Assembly (NCBI GenBank): GCA_036226585.1
Contig: CP108997.1
Span: forward strand, 3,534,001 to 3,598,000
Reading direction: 5' to 3'
Origin: Streptomyces sp. NBC_00708
GTDB lineage: Bacteria > Actinomycetota > Actinomycetes > Streptomycetales > Streptomycetaceae
DNA length: 64,000 nucleotides
The notes below the pieces were generated by a model. It made no database searches, was not told the origin of the DNA, and worked only from the letters and a program-made list of their open reading frames with translations. A program made the translations under genes and the position numbers. Within the stretch, counting starts at the first letter, position 1. Each line of letters opens with the position of its first letter. This document shows positions 25,896 through 33,844 of this stretch, piece by piece.

Positions 25896-26831
25896 TCAGG
25901 CTCGCCCGTCCTGGTTGCGCGCCAGCCAGTCGGAAGCCTCGGTGAACGCGGCGTCGGACGTGCCCGCGCGCAGGGGGCGTACATCCGCCGGCGTCACACC
26001 GGCCCGCGGGTAGGAGCCGAGGAACCGCACATTCGGGCAGATGCGCTTGAGCCCCATCAGCGCCTCGCCGACCCGCCGGTCGGAGATGTGGCCTTCGGCG
26101 TCCACCGCGAAGCAGTAGTTGCCGATACCCGCCCCGGTCGGCCGCGACTGGATCAGCATCAGGTTCACCCCGCGCACCGCGAACTCCTGGAGCAGTTCGA
26201 GCAGAGCGCCGGGGTGGTCGTCGCCCAGCCAGATGACCACGGAGGTCTTGTCCGCGCCGGTCGGTGCCGCGGGCCGGGCCGGCCGGCCCACCAGCACGAA
26301 GCGGGTCTGTGCGTTCTCCGCGTCGTGGATCTCGGTCACCAGCGGTTCGAGCCCGTACGTGGCCGCCGCGAACTCCCCCGCGAAGGCCGCGTCGAACCGG
26401 CCCTCCTGCACGAGCCGCGCGCCGTCGGCGTTGGACGCAGCCGACTCCCACACCGCCTGCGGGAGATGGTCGGCCATCCAGTTGCGCACCTGCGGCTGCG
26501 CGGCGGGGTGAGCGGTGACGGTCTTGATGTCGGACAGCTTGGTGCCCGGCCGCACGAGCAGCGCGAAGGTGATGGAGAGCAGCACCTCGCGGTAGATCAT
26601 CAACGGTTCGCCGCTGGTCAGCTGGTCGAGCGTGGTGGTGATGCCGCCCTCGACGGAGTTCTCGATCGGTACGAGCGCCGCGGCGGCCGTACCGTTGCGT
26701 ACCGCGTCCAGAGCTGCCGGCACCGAGACCATCGGGACGAGTTCGCGGGTGGCGGCTTCCGGGAGCGTACGGAGGGCGACCTCGGTGAAGGTGCCCTCGG
26801 GGCCGAGATAGGCGTAGCGCGTGGCGGACAT
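25896..26831 (-). CDS. pheA: prephenate dehydratase
   Basis: A 311-residue enzyme converting prephenate to phenylpyruvate in phenylalanine synthesis. The catalytic domain (about 1-185) has AYLGPEGTFTEVA, VPIENSVEGG and the TRF signature in AQTRFVLVG. An ACT regulatory domain follows (about 200-280), with PGALLELLQEFAVRGVNL. The Phe-binding motif, usually ESRP, reads QSRP. No chorismate mutase domain is fused. It is last in a leftward run of redox genes, 27 bp from the DyP gene. Confidence 0.95.
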   Translation of the reverse strand: MSATRYAYLGPEGTFTEVALRTLPEAATRELVPMVSVPAALDAVRNGTAAAALVPIENSVEGGITTTLDQLTSGEPLMIYREVLLSITFALLVRPGTKLSDIKTVTAHPAAQPQVRNWMADHLPQAVWESAASNADGARLVQEGRFDAAFAGEFAAATYGLEPLVTEIHDAENAQTRFVLVGRPARPAAPTGADKTSVVIWLGDDHPGALLELLQEFAVRGVNLMLIQSRPTGAGIGNYCFAVDAEGHISDRRVGEALMGLKRICPNVRFLGSYPRAGVTPADVRPLRAGTSDAAFTEASDWLARNQDGRA

Positions 26832-26858
26832 ACCGTCACCCTAATGCGCGGTGACGGC

Positions 26859-28145
26859 TCAGGACTCCAGAAGCCGCTGGCCCACGTACTCCCCGTCCGA
26901 CGCACCGCCCGGCACCGCGAACAGGCCGCTCGACTCGTGGCGCAGGAAGGGGGAGAGGGCGTCCCCCCGGTCGAGCTTCCGCTGCACCGGGACGAATCCG
27001 CGCAACGGGTCGGCCTGCCAGCAGATGAACAGCAGCCCGGCGTCCGGGGTGCCGTCCGAGGAGATGCCGTCGTGGTACGAGAACGGCCGGCGCAGCATCG
27101 CCGCACCGCTGTTGCGCTCGGGGGAGGAGATCCGGGCATGCGCGTTGTCTGGGATCAGCAGCTTGCCGTCCGGGCCCGCCTTGTCGAGGTCCATCGCGGT
27201 CGTCTCGGTGCCGCCGCTGAGCGGGGCGCCGTCCGCCTTGCGCCGGCCGATGACCCGTTCCTGCCGCTCCACCGGAAGCTTCTCCCAGTCGTCGAGCAGC
27301 ATCCTGATCCGCCGGACCACCGCGTAGGAGCCGCCCGCGAGCCAGTCGTACGCCGCGTCCTGGCCACCGGGGACGAACACGCGCTTGTCGAAGTCGCCGT
27401 CCGTGGGCTTCGGGTTGCCGGTGCCGTCGATCTGGCCCATCAGGTTGCGGGCCGTCATCGGTTTCGCGGTGGCGCCGGGGGTGCGGTTGAAGCCGTGCAT
27501 CTGCCAGCGCACGGTCGCCGTCGAGGCGGCCTCCTTCTGTACGGCGCGCAGAGCGTGGAAGGCGACCAGTGCGTCGTCGGCGCCGATCTGGACCCAGAGG
27601 TCACCGTTGGACCGGCCGGCGTCGAGATGGTCGGAGGAGAACGGAGGGAGGGGGTCGAGCCCCGGCGGCCGGTGCGCGACGAGGCCCGTCCGTTCGAAGA
27701 AGGTGGCGCCGAAGCCGAAGGTGACGGTCAGCGAGGACGGGCCGGCGTCCAGCGCGACACCCGTGTCGTGGCCGGGGCCGTCCGCCGCGCCGTCGGTGGG
27801 TTCACCGGCCATCAGCCGCTGGGCCACAGTGGACCAGCGGCGCATTAGGGCGGCGGCCTGCTTGCGCCCGGCACCGGGGGCGAGGTCGAAGGCGATGAGA
27901 TGGCCGCAGGCCTGAAGCGGAGTGGTGATCCCCGGTTGATGTTTCCCGTGAAACATCACCTCGGTGGAGCCGACCGCGGTCAGCGCGGTCGGTGCCTCGT
28001 CGCGGGTCATGGCATAGCCGGTGGCGCCTCCGGCCGCCCCGAGCACCAGTCCCGTCGCCCCGGCCGCCCCGGCGGTGCCGAGCAGCCGCCGCCGGGACAC
28101 GGTCCGGGCCTTGCTGTTGTCGCTGCTTGTGCTGTTTCCGCTCAC
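26859..28145 (-). CDS. Tat-exported DyP-type haem peroxidase (EfeB-like)
   Basis: A 428-residue dye-decolorising peroxidase. The N-terminus has a twin-arginine signal, SRRRLLGTAGAAGATG, so the folded haem protein is exported. The catalytic GXXDG motif appears as GQIDGTGNPKP with Asp240, and the C-terminal part shows the proximal-His region NAHARISSPERN. Start GTG 28145 lies 8 bp after the CopC-CopD gene. EfeB-type enzymes accompany iron uptake systems, but here the neighbours are copper proteins, so a role in extracytoplasmic copper/peroxide chemistry is inferred. A parS-like site lies within codons 64-69. Confidence 0.92.
   Translation of the reverse strand: MSGNSTSSDNSKARTVSRRRLLGTAGAAGATGLVLGAAGGATGYAMTRDEAPTALTAVGSTEVMFHGKHQPGITTPLQACGHLIAFDLAPGAGRKQAAALMRRWSTVAQRLMAGEPTDGAADGPGHDTGVALDAGPSSLTVTFGFGATFFERTGLVAHRPPGLDPLPPFSSDHLDAGRSNGDLWVQIGADDALVAFHALRAVQKEAASTATVRWQMHGFNRTPGATAKPMTARNLMGQIDGTGNPKPTDGDFDKRVFVPGGQDAAYDWLAGGSYAVVRRIRMLLDDWEKLPVERQERVIGRRKADGAPLSGGTETTAMDLDKAGPDGKLLIPDNAHARISSPERNSGAAMLRRPFSYHDGISSDGTPDAGLLFICWQADPLRGFVPVQRKLDRGDALSPFLRHESSGLFAVPGGASDGEYVGQRLLES
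27940..27955. other. parS-like site inside the DyP peroxidase gene
   Basis: TGTTTCCCGTGAAACA matches parS TGTTTCACGTGAAACA at 15 of 16. Both arms continue into a longer inverted repeat (GATGTTTC at 27938-27945 with GAAACATC at 27950-27957). The single change at the centre is shared with the requirement to code M-F-H-G-K-H on the minus strand. Confidence 0.7.
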
Positions 28146-28153
28146 GGTCCCGC

Positions 28154-30118
28154 TCAGCCGATCTTCACGTTCTTGTCGACCGTCGTCTGGTCGATGTCCG
28201 AAGTCCGCACCGTCACCGCGACCTCCCAGTCGCCCGCGATCGGGAGCTGGAGTCCCGTGGCCGTCCAGTGCCCCTCGGTCAGCCGGACCGGGACGGCCGG
28301 CAGCGGGCCGATGCCCTTGGACTTGAGAGTGAAGGAGAGCTTCACCTCGGGGACGTCCATGGGCTTCTTGCCGGGGTCCTCGATCCACAGGTGGATCACG
28401 TTGGCCCCGGTGTGTCCCGGGTCGATGTCCATCCGTACCGTGCCTTTGCCGTTCTCGCCGCCCGTGTCGAAGGGCAGGGCGAGTGTGACGGGCCCGCTCT
28501 CCACGGGTCCGGCCGCCGCCGACGACGAGCGTGCCGCCTCCTCCTGCGTACGGCCCGGCTCGGTCGACGTGAGGATCGTGGTCACCGCCAGCAGGGCCAC
28601 CGCGACGCCGACCTCGGCCAGCACGGAGCGGCGCAGTCCCGAACGTCCGGGGTCGGCGTCGCGTATCCGCTTCTTCTCGGCGGTGGCCACGGCGGCCCGC
28701 TGCCGGGCGAGCTGGGCGGCGCGGGCGGGATCCTCGGAAGCCTCCGCCTCGGTCCGGTCGGCGACGACCGTCTCGGCCGCGACCGCCTCGGTCCCGGCCT
28801 CCTTCGTGTCCGGGGGAACGGCCTCCGCCTCGTCCGTGCCGTTGCCCGCCGCGAGCCGCCCCGTCCACCGGCGCGACACGGACGCGATGCCCACCAGGAC
28901 GGCGACGAGCCCCACCTTGACGAGCAGCAGCTGCCCGTAACCCGTATCCGTCAGCGCCGACCACGTGCCGACCTGCCGCCACGACTGGTAGACCCCGGTC
29001 GCGACGAGGACCAGCACGCTGACGAACGCGATCGTAGAGAACCGGCGTACGGCGGCCGAGGTCAGGTCGGGCGTGCGGTACAGCGCGGTCAGCAGGGCCA
29101 CCAGACCGCCCAGCCAGGCGGCCACGGCCAGCAGGTGGAGCACGTCGACGGGCATGGCGATGCCGGGCTGGATGCCGGTCGACGCGTGCTCGGCCAGGGC
29201 CCAGGTGCCGGCGATACCGGCGGCGATGACCGCGCCGCCGATGGCGAGGCCGAAGGTGAGGTCCTTCTTCTCGCGCGGGTCCTCGCGCTTGGCGTACGTG
29301 CCGAACAGCACCGCGACGAACAGCGCGCTCGCGCCGAGCAGCAGGAGCCGGGAGACCAGCGCGGCGCCGGGCTTGGTGTCGAGGACCGCCTTCAGACCGT
29401 CGAGGTCGAGGACGTCCCCGAGCTTCCCGGAACCGGCGTACGAGCTGCGCAGGAGCAGCATCGCGAGCGTCGCCGCGGTGAGCGTCATCCAGCCGCGTAC
29501 GACCAGACGCTGCAGCGGACGCGCGCCCGCACCGCGCTGCCAGCAGGCCAGGACGAACGCGGCGCCGCCCGCGAGCACGATGAACCCGGCGTACGCGGCG
29601 TAGCGCGCGATGTCGTAGAGCGTGCCGACCAGGCCGCCCCCGGCCTCGTTGTCCGGGAGGGCGACGGTGGTCTCGGAGGGCGCCCCGATGGAGAAGGTGA
29701 AGGCGCCGGAGACCGGATGGCTGTCGGCGGAGACGGCCTGCCAGGCCACGGTGTACGTGCCGTCGGGCAGGCTGCCGCGCAGGGCGACGCCGTACTTCAC
29801 GGTGGAGCCGCTGTGCAGGTCGCGCGGGGCGGCCTCGGTGTCGGCGCGCTTGCCCGACGGGTCGAGGACGCGGATGGAGTCCTCGCCGAGGGCGACCTGC
29901 TCGGAGAAGGTGAGGGTGACCTCCTTGGGCGCGGTGGCGACCACCGCCCCGTCCTGCGGATCGCTCCCCGTGAGTGCGGCATGGGCCGACGCGGGGCTCG
30001 CGACGGCCAGCAGCAGACCGAACACGGCGCCGAGCAGCGCGGTGAGGAGTCCGGCCGCGGCGAGCGGCCGTCGCGGGGCGGACGGGGACGGCCCGAAGGG
30101 CGGGGCGGTGGCTGTCAT
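28154..30118 (-). CDS. CopC-CopD fusion, copper resistance/uptake membrane protein
   Basis: A 654-residue protein. A signal segment ends at ASPASA and is followed directly by HAALTGSDPQDG, the N-terminal histidine brace start of a CopC domain (to about 145, with SADSHPVSGAF). Eight or so membrane helices of the CopD type follow (about 165-440), including HLLAVAAWLGGL. A charged linker (about 445-520), another helix and an extracytoplasmic beta-rich C-terminal domain end the protein. Such fusions handle periplasmic-side copper and may move it inward for cuproenzyme assembly. It lies between PCuAC and DyP genes, 13 and 8 bp apart. Confidence 0.92.
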   Translation of the reverse strand: MTATAPPFGPSPSAPRRPLAAAGLLTALLGAVFGLLLAVASPASAHAALTGSDPQDGAVVATAPKEVTLTFSEQVALGEDSIRVLDPSGKRADTEAAPRDLHSGSTVKYGVALRGSLPDGTYTVAWQAVSADSHPVSGAFTFSIGAPSETTVALPDNEAGGGLVGTLYDIARYAAYAGFIVLAGGAAFVLACWQRGAGARPLQRLVVRGWMTLTAATLAMLLLRSSYAGSGKLGDVLDLDGLKAVLDTKPGAALVSRLLLLGASALFVAVLFGTYAKREDPREKKDLTFGLAIGGAVIAAGIAGTWALAEHASTGIQPGIAMPVDVLHLLAVAAWLGGLVALLTALYRTPDLTSAAVRRFSTIAFVSVLVLVATGVYQSWRQVGTWSALTDTGYGQLLLVKVGLVAVLVGIASVSRRWTGRLAAGNGTDEAEAVPPDTKEAGTEAVAAETVVADRTEAEASEDPARAAQLARQRAAVATAEKKRIRDADPGRSGLRRSVLAEVGVAVALLAVTTILTSTEPGRTQEEAARSSSAAAGPVESGPVTLALPFDTGGENGKGTVRMDIDPGHTGANVIHLWIEDPGKKPMDVPEVKLSFTLKSKGIGPLPAVPVRLTEGHWTATGLQLPIAGDWEVAVTVRTSDIDQTTVDKNVKIG

Positions 30119-30131
30119 GTCTGTCAGTCCC

Positions 30132-30581
30132 TCACTGCTTCTTCGGGTTGTGGGTGGTCTCCTTCACGGGAAGGTCGACCTTGACGGCGCCGGCCTTCTC
30201 GAAGTGCAGTTCCACGGACACCTTCTGGCCCTGCTTGGGCTGCCGCTTGAGCTTCATGAACATGATGTGGCTGCCACCGCGTTCGAGGTCCAGCTCGCCG
30301 CCCGCGGGCACGTCGAAGGACGTCACCTCGCGCATGACCTGGTCCTTCGTCTCGTGGATCGTGACGTCGTCCGACAGCGGGCTGGTGACCGAGGTGAGGC
30401 GGTCGTCCCCGGTGCCGTTGTTCCGCACGACGAGGAAGCCGGCCGCCATGTCGTTGACGGGCTGCGGCATGAACCCGCCGATGACCTTCAGCTCGGGCAC
30501 GTCCGACGAGGACGAACACCCCGCCAGCGCCAGGCCCGTGGTCAGGGCCAGGACACCGGCGAGGGCCGTGCGGTGGTTCAC
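30132..30581 (-). CDS. PCuAC family copper(I) chaperone lipoprotein
   Basis: A 149-residue lipoprotein (lipobox LALAGC, Cys about residue 22) of the PCuAC/DUF461 family. It delivers Cu(I) to the Cu-A or Cu-B centre of haem-copper oxidases. The copper site H-M-x10-M-x21-H-x-M is represented by IHETKDQVM and GGSHIMFMKL. The start overlaps the Sco1 stop by four bases, so the two chaperones are co-translated. Confidence 0.95.
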   Translation of the reverse strand: MNHRTALAGVLALTTGLALAGCSSSSDVPELKVIGGFMPQPVNDMAAGFLVVRNNGTGDDRLTSVTSPLSDDVTIHETKDQVMREVTSFDVPAGGELDLERGGSHIMFMKLKRQPKQGQKVSVELHFEKAGAVKVDLPVKETTHNPKKQ

Positions 30582-31231
30582 GGGTTCTTCCCCTCGACGA
30601 TCTTGGGGAGGTCCTTGGTGTAGTCGTCGGGCGTGGTGTCCTCGCTGTACAGCACGTATCCCTTGTCGGTCTTCGGGGAGAACGCGATGACCTGCGAGCC
30701 GTGCATGGAGACGACCGTGCCGTCCTTCTCCTTCTTCGGCGCGTCGATGCCGATGCCGATCTGCCGGGCGCCGGCCTGGATGGCCGGGAAGTCGCCGGTG
30801 AGCCCGATGAAGGAGGGGTCCTGCGCCTTGAGCCAGCTGCCGAGGGAGGCGGGGGTGTCCCGTTCCGGGTCGGTGGTGACGAAGACGACCCGGAGCTTGT
30901 CCTGGTCGGCCTTGGGCAGGGACTTCTTGGCGACGGCGATGTTGCTCATGATGAGCGGGCAGACGTCGGGGCAGTTGGTGTAGCCGAAGTAGATGAGCGT
31001 CGGCCTGCCCTCGGTCTCCTTGCGCAGGTCGTACTTCTTGCCGTGGGTGTCGGTCAGGACGAGGTCCGGCTTGGTGAACGGCTGGTCGAGCACCGTCGCG
31101 GCCTGCGTCTTCGTTTGCATCGACACATCGGCGATGGGCTTCTTGCTGTCGTTGTCACTGCCGCCGCAGGCGGACAGGGTGAGCGCGGCCGCGACGACGA
31201 GCGCCGCGGCCGGCACGATCTTCTTAACCAT
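30578..31231 (-). CDS. Sco1/SenC family copper chaperone lipoprotein
   Basis: A 217-residue thioredoxin-fold lipoprotein (lipobox LTLSAC) with the copper-binding CxxxC motif in TNCPDVCP and the distal histidine in MHGSQ. Sco proteins metallate the Cu-A site of cytochrome oxidase and affect copper use during Streptomyces development. It overlaps the PCuAC gene and follows the YcnI-like gene by 68 bp. Confidence 0.96.
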   Translation of the reverse strand: MVKKIVPAAALVVAAALTLSACGGSDNDSKKPIADVSMQTKTQAATVLDQPFTKPDLVLTDTHGKKYDLRKETEGRPTLIYFGYTNCPDVCPLIMSNIAVAKKSLPKADQDKLRVVFVTTDPERDTPASLGSWLKAQDPSFIGLTGDFPAIQAGARQIGIGIDAPKKEKDGTVVSMHGSQVIAFSPKTDKGYVLYSEDTTPDDYTKDLPKIVEGKNP

Positions 31232-31299
31232 GGAGCACTTTTCCTGATGGGTCGGTGGAGCAGATGGGGGCCAGGAGATTCCTGGCCCCCGTGGGCCGG

Positions 31300-32031
31300 T
31301 CAGGTCGTACGACGGCGCCCGGCCAGGACACCGAAGGCCACGCCGGCGACACCGATGACGATGCCGACGATGCCGAGCACCCGGGCGGTGCCGTCCTGGG
31401 AGGAGGACGAAGCGGCGGTGGTCTTCTCGTTCTCGTGGGAGGAGCCGGAGGACTTCGAGTCGTCCGAGCCGGCCGCGGCGGTGGCGCCGTGCGCGTCATC
31501 GGAAGGGGCCGTCAGCTTGAGCACGGGAGCCGGGGTCTCGGGCTCGTCCGCGCCTTCCTTCGGCTCCTCGATCCAGCGGACGACCTCCTTGTTGGAGTAC
31601 GTCTGGATGGCCTTGAACACCAGCTGGTCGGCGTCTTCGGGGAGCTGGCCGACGGAGAGCGGGAACTGCTGGAAGCGGCCGGGCTCGATCTTGCCGCCGG
31701 TCCAGGTGACCTTGGAGACGGCCTCGTTGATCTTCTTGCCGTGCATCTCCAGCGGCTTGGCCAGCTTGCTCGTCGTCACCTCGATGTCCCAGCCGGGCAC
31801 CGGCTGCGGCATGACGGACGCCAGCGGGTGGTCGGTCGGGAAGCTGACCTCCAGCTTGGTCGTCGAGGCGTTGTCACGCTCGTTGGGGACCTTGAAGTTG
31901 ATGACGGCGTAGCCGCCCTTGGCGGCCTCGCCCTGCGGCTGGACGCTGACGTGGGCCGAGGCCGAACCGGCGAGCAGCAGCACGGTGGACGCGGCGACGC
32001 CGCCGGCGAGGGCGATGCGGGAAACGTTCAT
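31300..32031 (-). CDS. YcnI/DUF1775 family copper-associated membrane protein
   Basis: A 243-residue exported protein. The signal peptide ends at GSASA, giving an N-terminal His (HVSVQPQGEAAKGG), a histidine typical of the DUF1775 mono-histidine copper-binding domain. A Ser/Asp/Glu-rich linker (about 175-212) and one C-terminal helix with GRRRTT anchor it. Start ATG 32031. It is probably the first gene of the leftward copper operon ending with DyP. Confidence 0.92.
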   Translation of the reverse strand: MNVSRIALAGGVAASTVLLLAGSASAHVSVQPQGEAAKGGYAVINFKVPNERDNASTTKLEVSFPTDHPLASVMPQPVPGWDIEVTTSKLAKPLEMHGKKINEAVSKVTWTGGKIEPGRFQQFPLSVGQLPEDADQLVFKAIQTYSNKEVVRWIEEPKEGADEPETPAPVLKLTAPSDDAHGATAAAGSDDSKSSGSSHENEKTTAASSSSQDGTARVLGIVGIVIGVAGVAFGVLAGRRRTT

Positions 32032-32189
32032 GACAGGGATCACTCCACAGAGGCACGAAGGAAGGTGCTCCGGCGCACGGGTGCGCACCGGCATCGCGAC
32101 GCCTCTTCCGTACGAGCGGAATGCGCGCCGGGCCCGTATCCGCACGGAAGGGTGCGGGGGCCGGTACGCATCGCGTGGAGGGCGTCGCG

Positions 32190-32993
32190 TCAGGCTGCGA
32201 GAGCGAGTGCGCAGGGAGGTCCGCGCCTGATCACCATGTGCTGCAACGGATCCCCGGTGACCGGGCGCGGTGCGTCCACGGCCGTACGAGGGGTGCGCGG
32301 CCCGGCCGCGGGCTCGCCGCCCAGGCCCGCGCGCAGGGCGGAGACGAGACGGAACGCGTCCCGCAGCGCCCGGAGCCTGGCCCCGGCCGCGACCTGCTGG
32401 GCACCGTGCGCCGACAGCCGGGCGAGGCGGAAGAGAGCGACCTCGCCGCGTCGCAGCAGCCAGCCGGTGGCCAGGGCGGCCAGCAGGTGCCCGAGCAGCA
32501 TGGGCAGGCTGGGCAGCGTGCCGGAGAGGCCGTCCATGCCGCCGCCCGGGGCAGCGGCCAGGTGCTGGTGCGCCTGGGCGGTCACCGCCGCGGGGTCGAT
32601 GCCCGCGGTGCTGACGATGTGCCGCGCGTCGGTGGCGTTCAGCTGATGGGGTCCGGCGCCGCAGACGAGGCTCGCCGCGAACCGGATCAGCGCGTCCTCG
32701 CCGCCCGTGGCCCCGGAGGCCGTCGTGTGCGTGCCCACCCCGAACACGGTGTGCAGGGCGAGCTGTCCGCCGGCCAGGGCCGTGGCGATGGAGGGCAGGG
32801 AGCGTTCGCGCCCCGCGAGGGGGACGGCCACCGCGAGGACACCGATGAACGCGGCGAGCAAGGTCCACCAGGGGACGGTCGCGCAGGCGGCCAGCGCGTG
32901 CCCGGCCGCGGACAACGCGACGCAGACCGCGGCGAACACCGCGGCCCTCAGTAGCCGCAGACCGGCTCCGGCGCGTCCCACAGACACAGACAT
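32190..32993 (-). CDS. integral membrane protein, hypothetical
   Basis: A 267-residue protein with about five hydrophobic segments in the N-terminal two thirds (residues roughly 15-75, 95-120, 165-190), several His residues (AGHAL, ALHTVFGVGTHTT, QAHQHL, LLGHLL) and a basic Pro/Ala-rich tail. Start ATG 32993. It precedes the YcnI gene by 158 bp on the same strand and may belong to the copper group; homologous small membrane proteins often accompany such operons. No motif identifies its activity. Confidence 0.75.
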   Translation of the reverse strand: MSVSVGRAGAGLRLLRAAVFAAVCVALSAAGHALAACATVPWWTLLAAFIGVLAVAVPLAGRERSLPSIATALAGGQLALHTVFGVGTHTTASGATGGEDALIRFAASLVCGAGPHQLNATDARHIVSTAGIDPAAVTAQAHQHLAAAPGGGMDGLSGTLPSLPMLLGHLLAALATGWLLRRGEVALFRLARLSAHGAQQVAAGARLRALRDAFRLVSALRAGLGGEPAAGPRTPRTAVDAPRPVTGDPLQHMVIRRGPPCALALAA

Positions 32994-33261
32994 GGCGGGC
33001 CCATCATCGCACCCGGCCCCCCGCCCCCGTACGGCAGGTCCGGAAGGTCGTCTTCCATGCGGATTGGGTGTGACCAGGGCTGTTGGGGCGGGTTCAGGAG
33101 GGGCGCGGGTGGGAAGGGGCGGGCCGGTGGGGCGGGGATACACCGGTGTGGCGCATCCGGCTATCCGCCGATTGAGCGGTATCACAGCGCGCGTGTGCTT
33201 ACGACCGCCCCGGTGCGGCAATACGTATCGGTATGTCTAGCCGCAGCCAGGAGGCCGGAGC

Positions 33262-33807
33262 ATGAGCATCTGGTGGTCACTCCATTTGCGGCGCGATGCT
33301 GCGAGCGTCCCGCTCGCCCGCCGGTTCCTGCTCGGCACGATGGAATCCGCGGGCGTGGACCCGGACATCTCCTTCGACCTGTCTCTCGCCCTCAGCGAGG
33401 CCTGTGCGAACGCGGTCGAGCACGGCGGGGAGTACGACGGCACCTCGGGCTCCACCGGCGCGGGCCGGGACGCCTGGGAGGAGCCGTCGGCCACGGCCAG
33501 TGGCCAGTACCGGGTCACCGCGTATCTGGACGGCGAGAGGTGCCGTATCGAAGTCGCCGATTCGGGCCCCGGTTTTCCCACCGCGGGCGGGCCGCACACG
33601 TCGAAGCGGAAGCCCGGGAGCGGGCCGCCGGACCCGCAGTACGCGCCGTACCCGCCCCTCACCGCCGAGGAGGGACGCGGCCTGTGCCTGATCGAACAGC
33701 TCGCCGACCACGTTCACTTCGGCAACCGCCCGGGGTGCGCCGGCGCGGTGGTGAGTTTCGACAAGGTCCTGAAATGGCGGAAGGACGCCCTGCTCATGGT
33801 GTCCTGA
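33262..33807 (+). CDS. HATPase-domain regulator (anti-sigma/RsbW-like)
   Basis: A 181-residue single-domain GHKL ATPase with N box LALSEACANAVEHGG, G1 box VADSGPGFP and G2 box EEGRGLCLIEQLAD. A flexible Gly/Pro-rich insert lies between about residues 105 and 130. Proteins of this type bind sigma factors or anti-sigma antagonists. ATG 33262 follows GGAGG. No sigma factor or antagonist is adjacent; the nearest partner-switch component is the SpoIIE-type phosphatase at 35402-36889. Confidence 0.88.
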   Translation: MSIWWSLHLRRDAASVPLARRFLLGTMESAGVDPDISFDLSLALSEACANAVEHGGEYDGTSGSTGAGRDAWEEPSATASGQYRVTAYLDGERCRIEVADSGPGFPTAGGPHTSKRKPGSGPPDPQYAPYPPLTAEEGRGLCLIEQLADHVHFGNRPGCAGAVVSFDKVLKWRKDALLMVS

Positions 33808-33844
33808 GCCGGGGCGCCCTTCCGTACGTACGGCGGGCCGGGGA

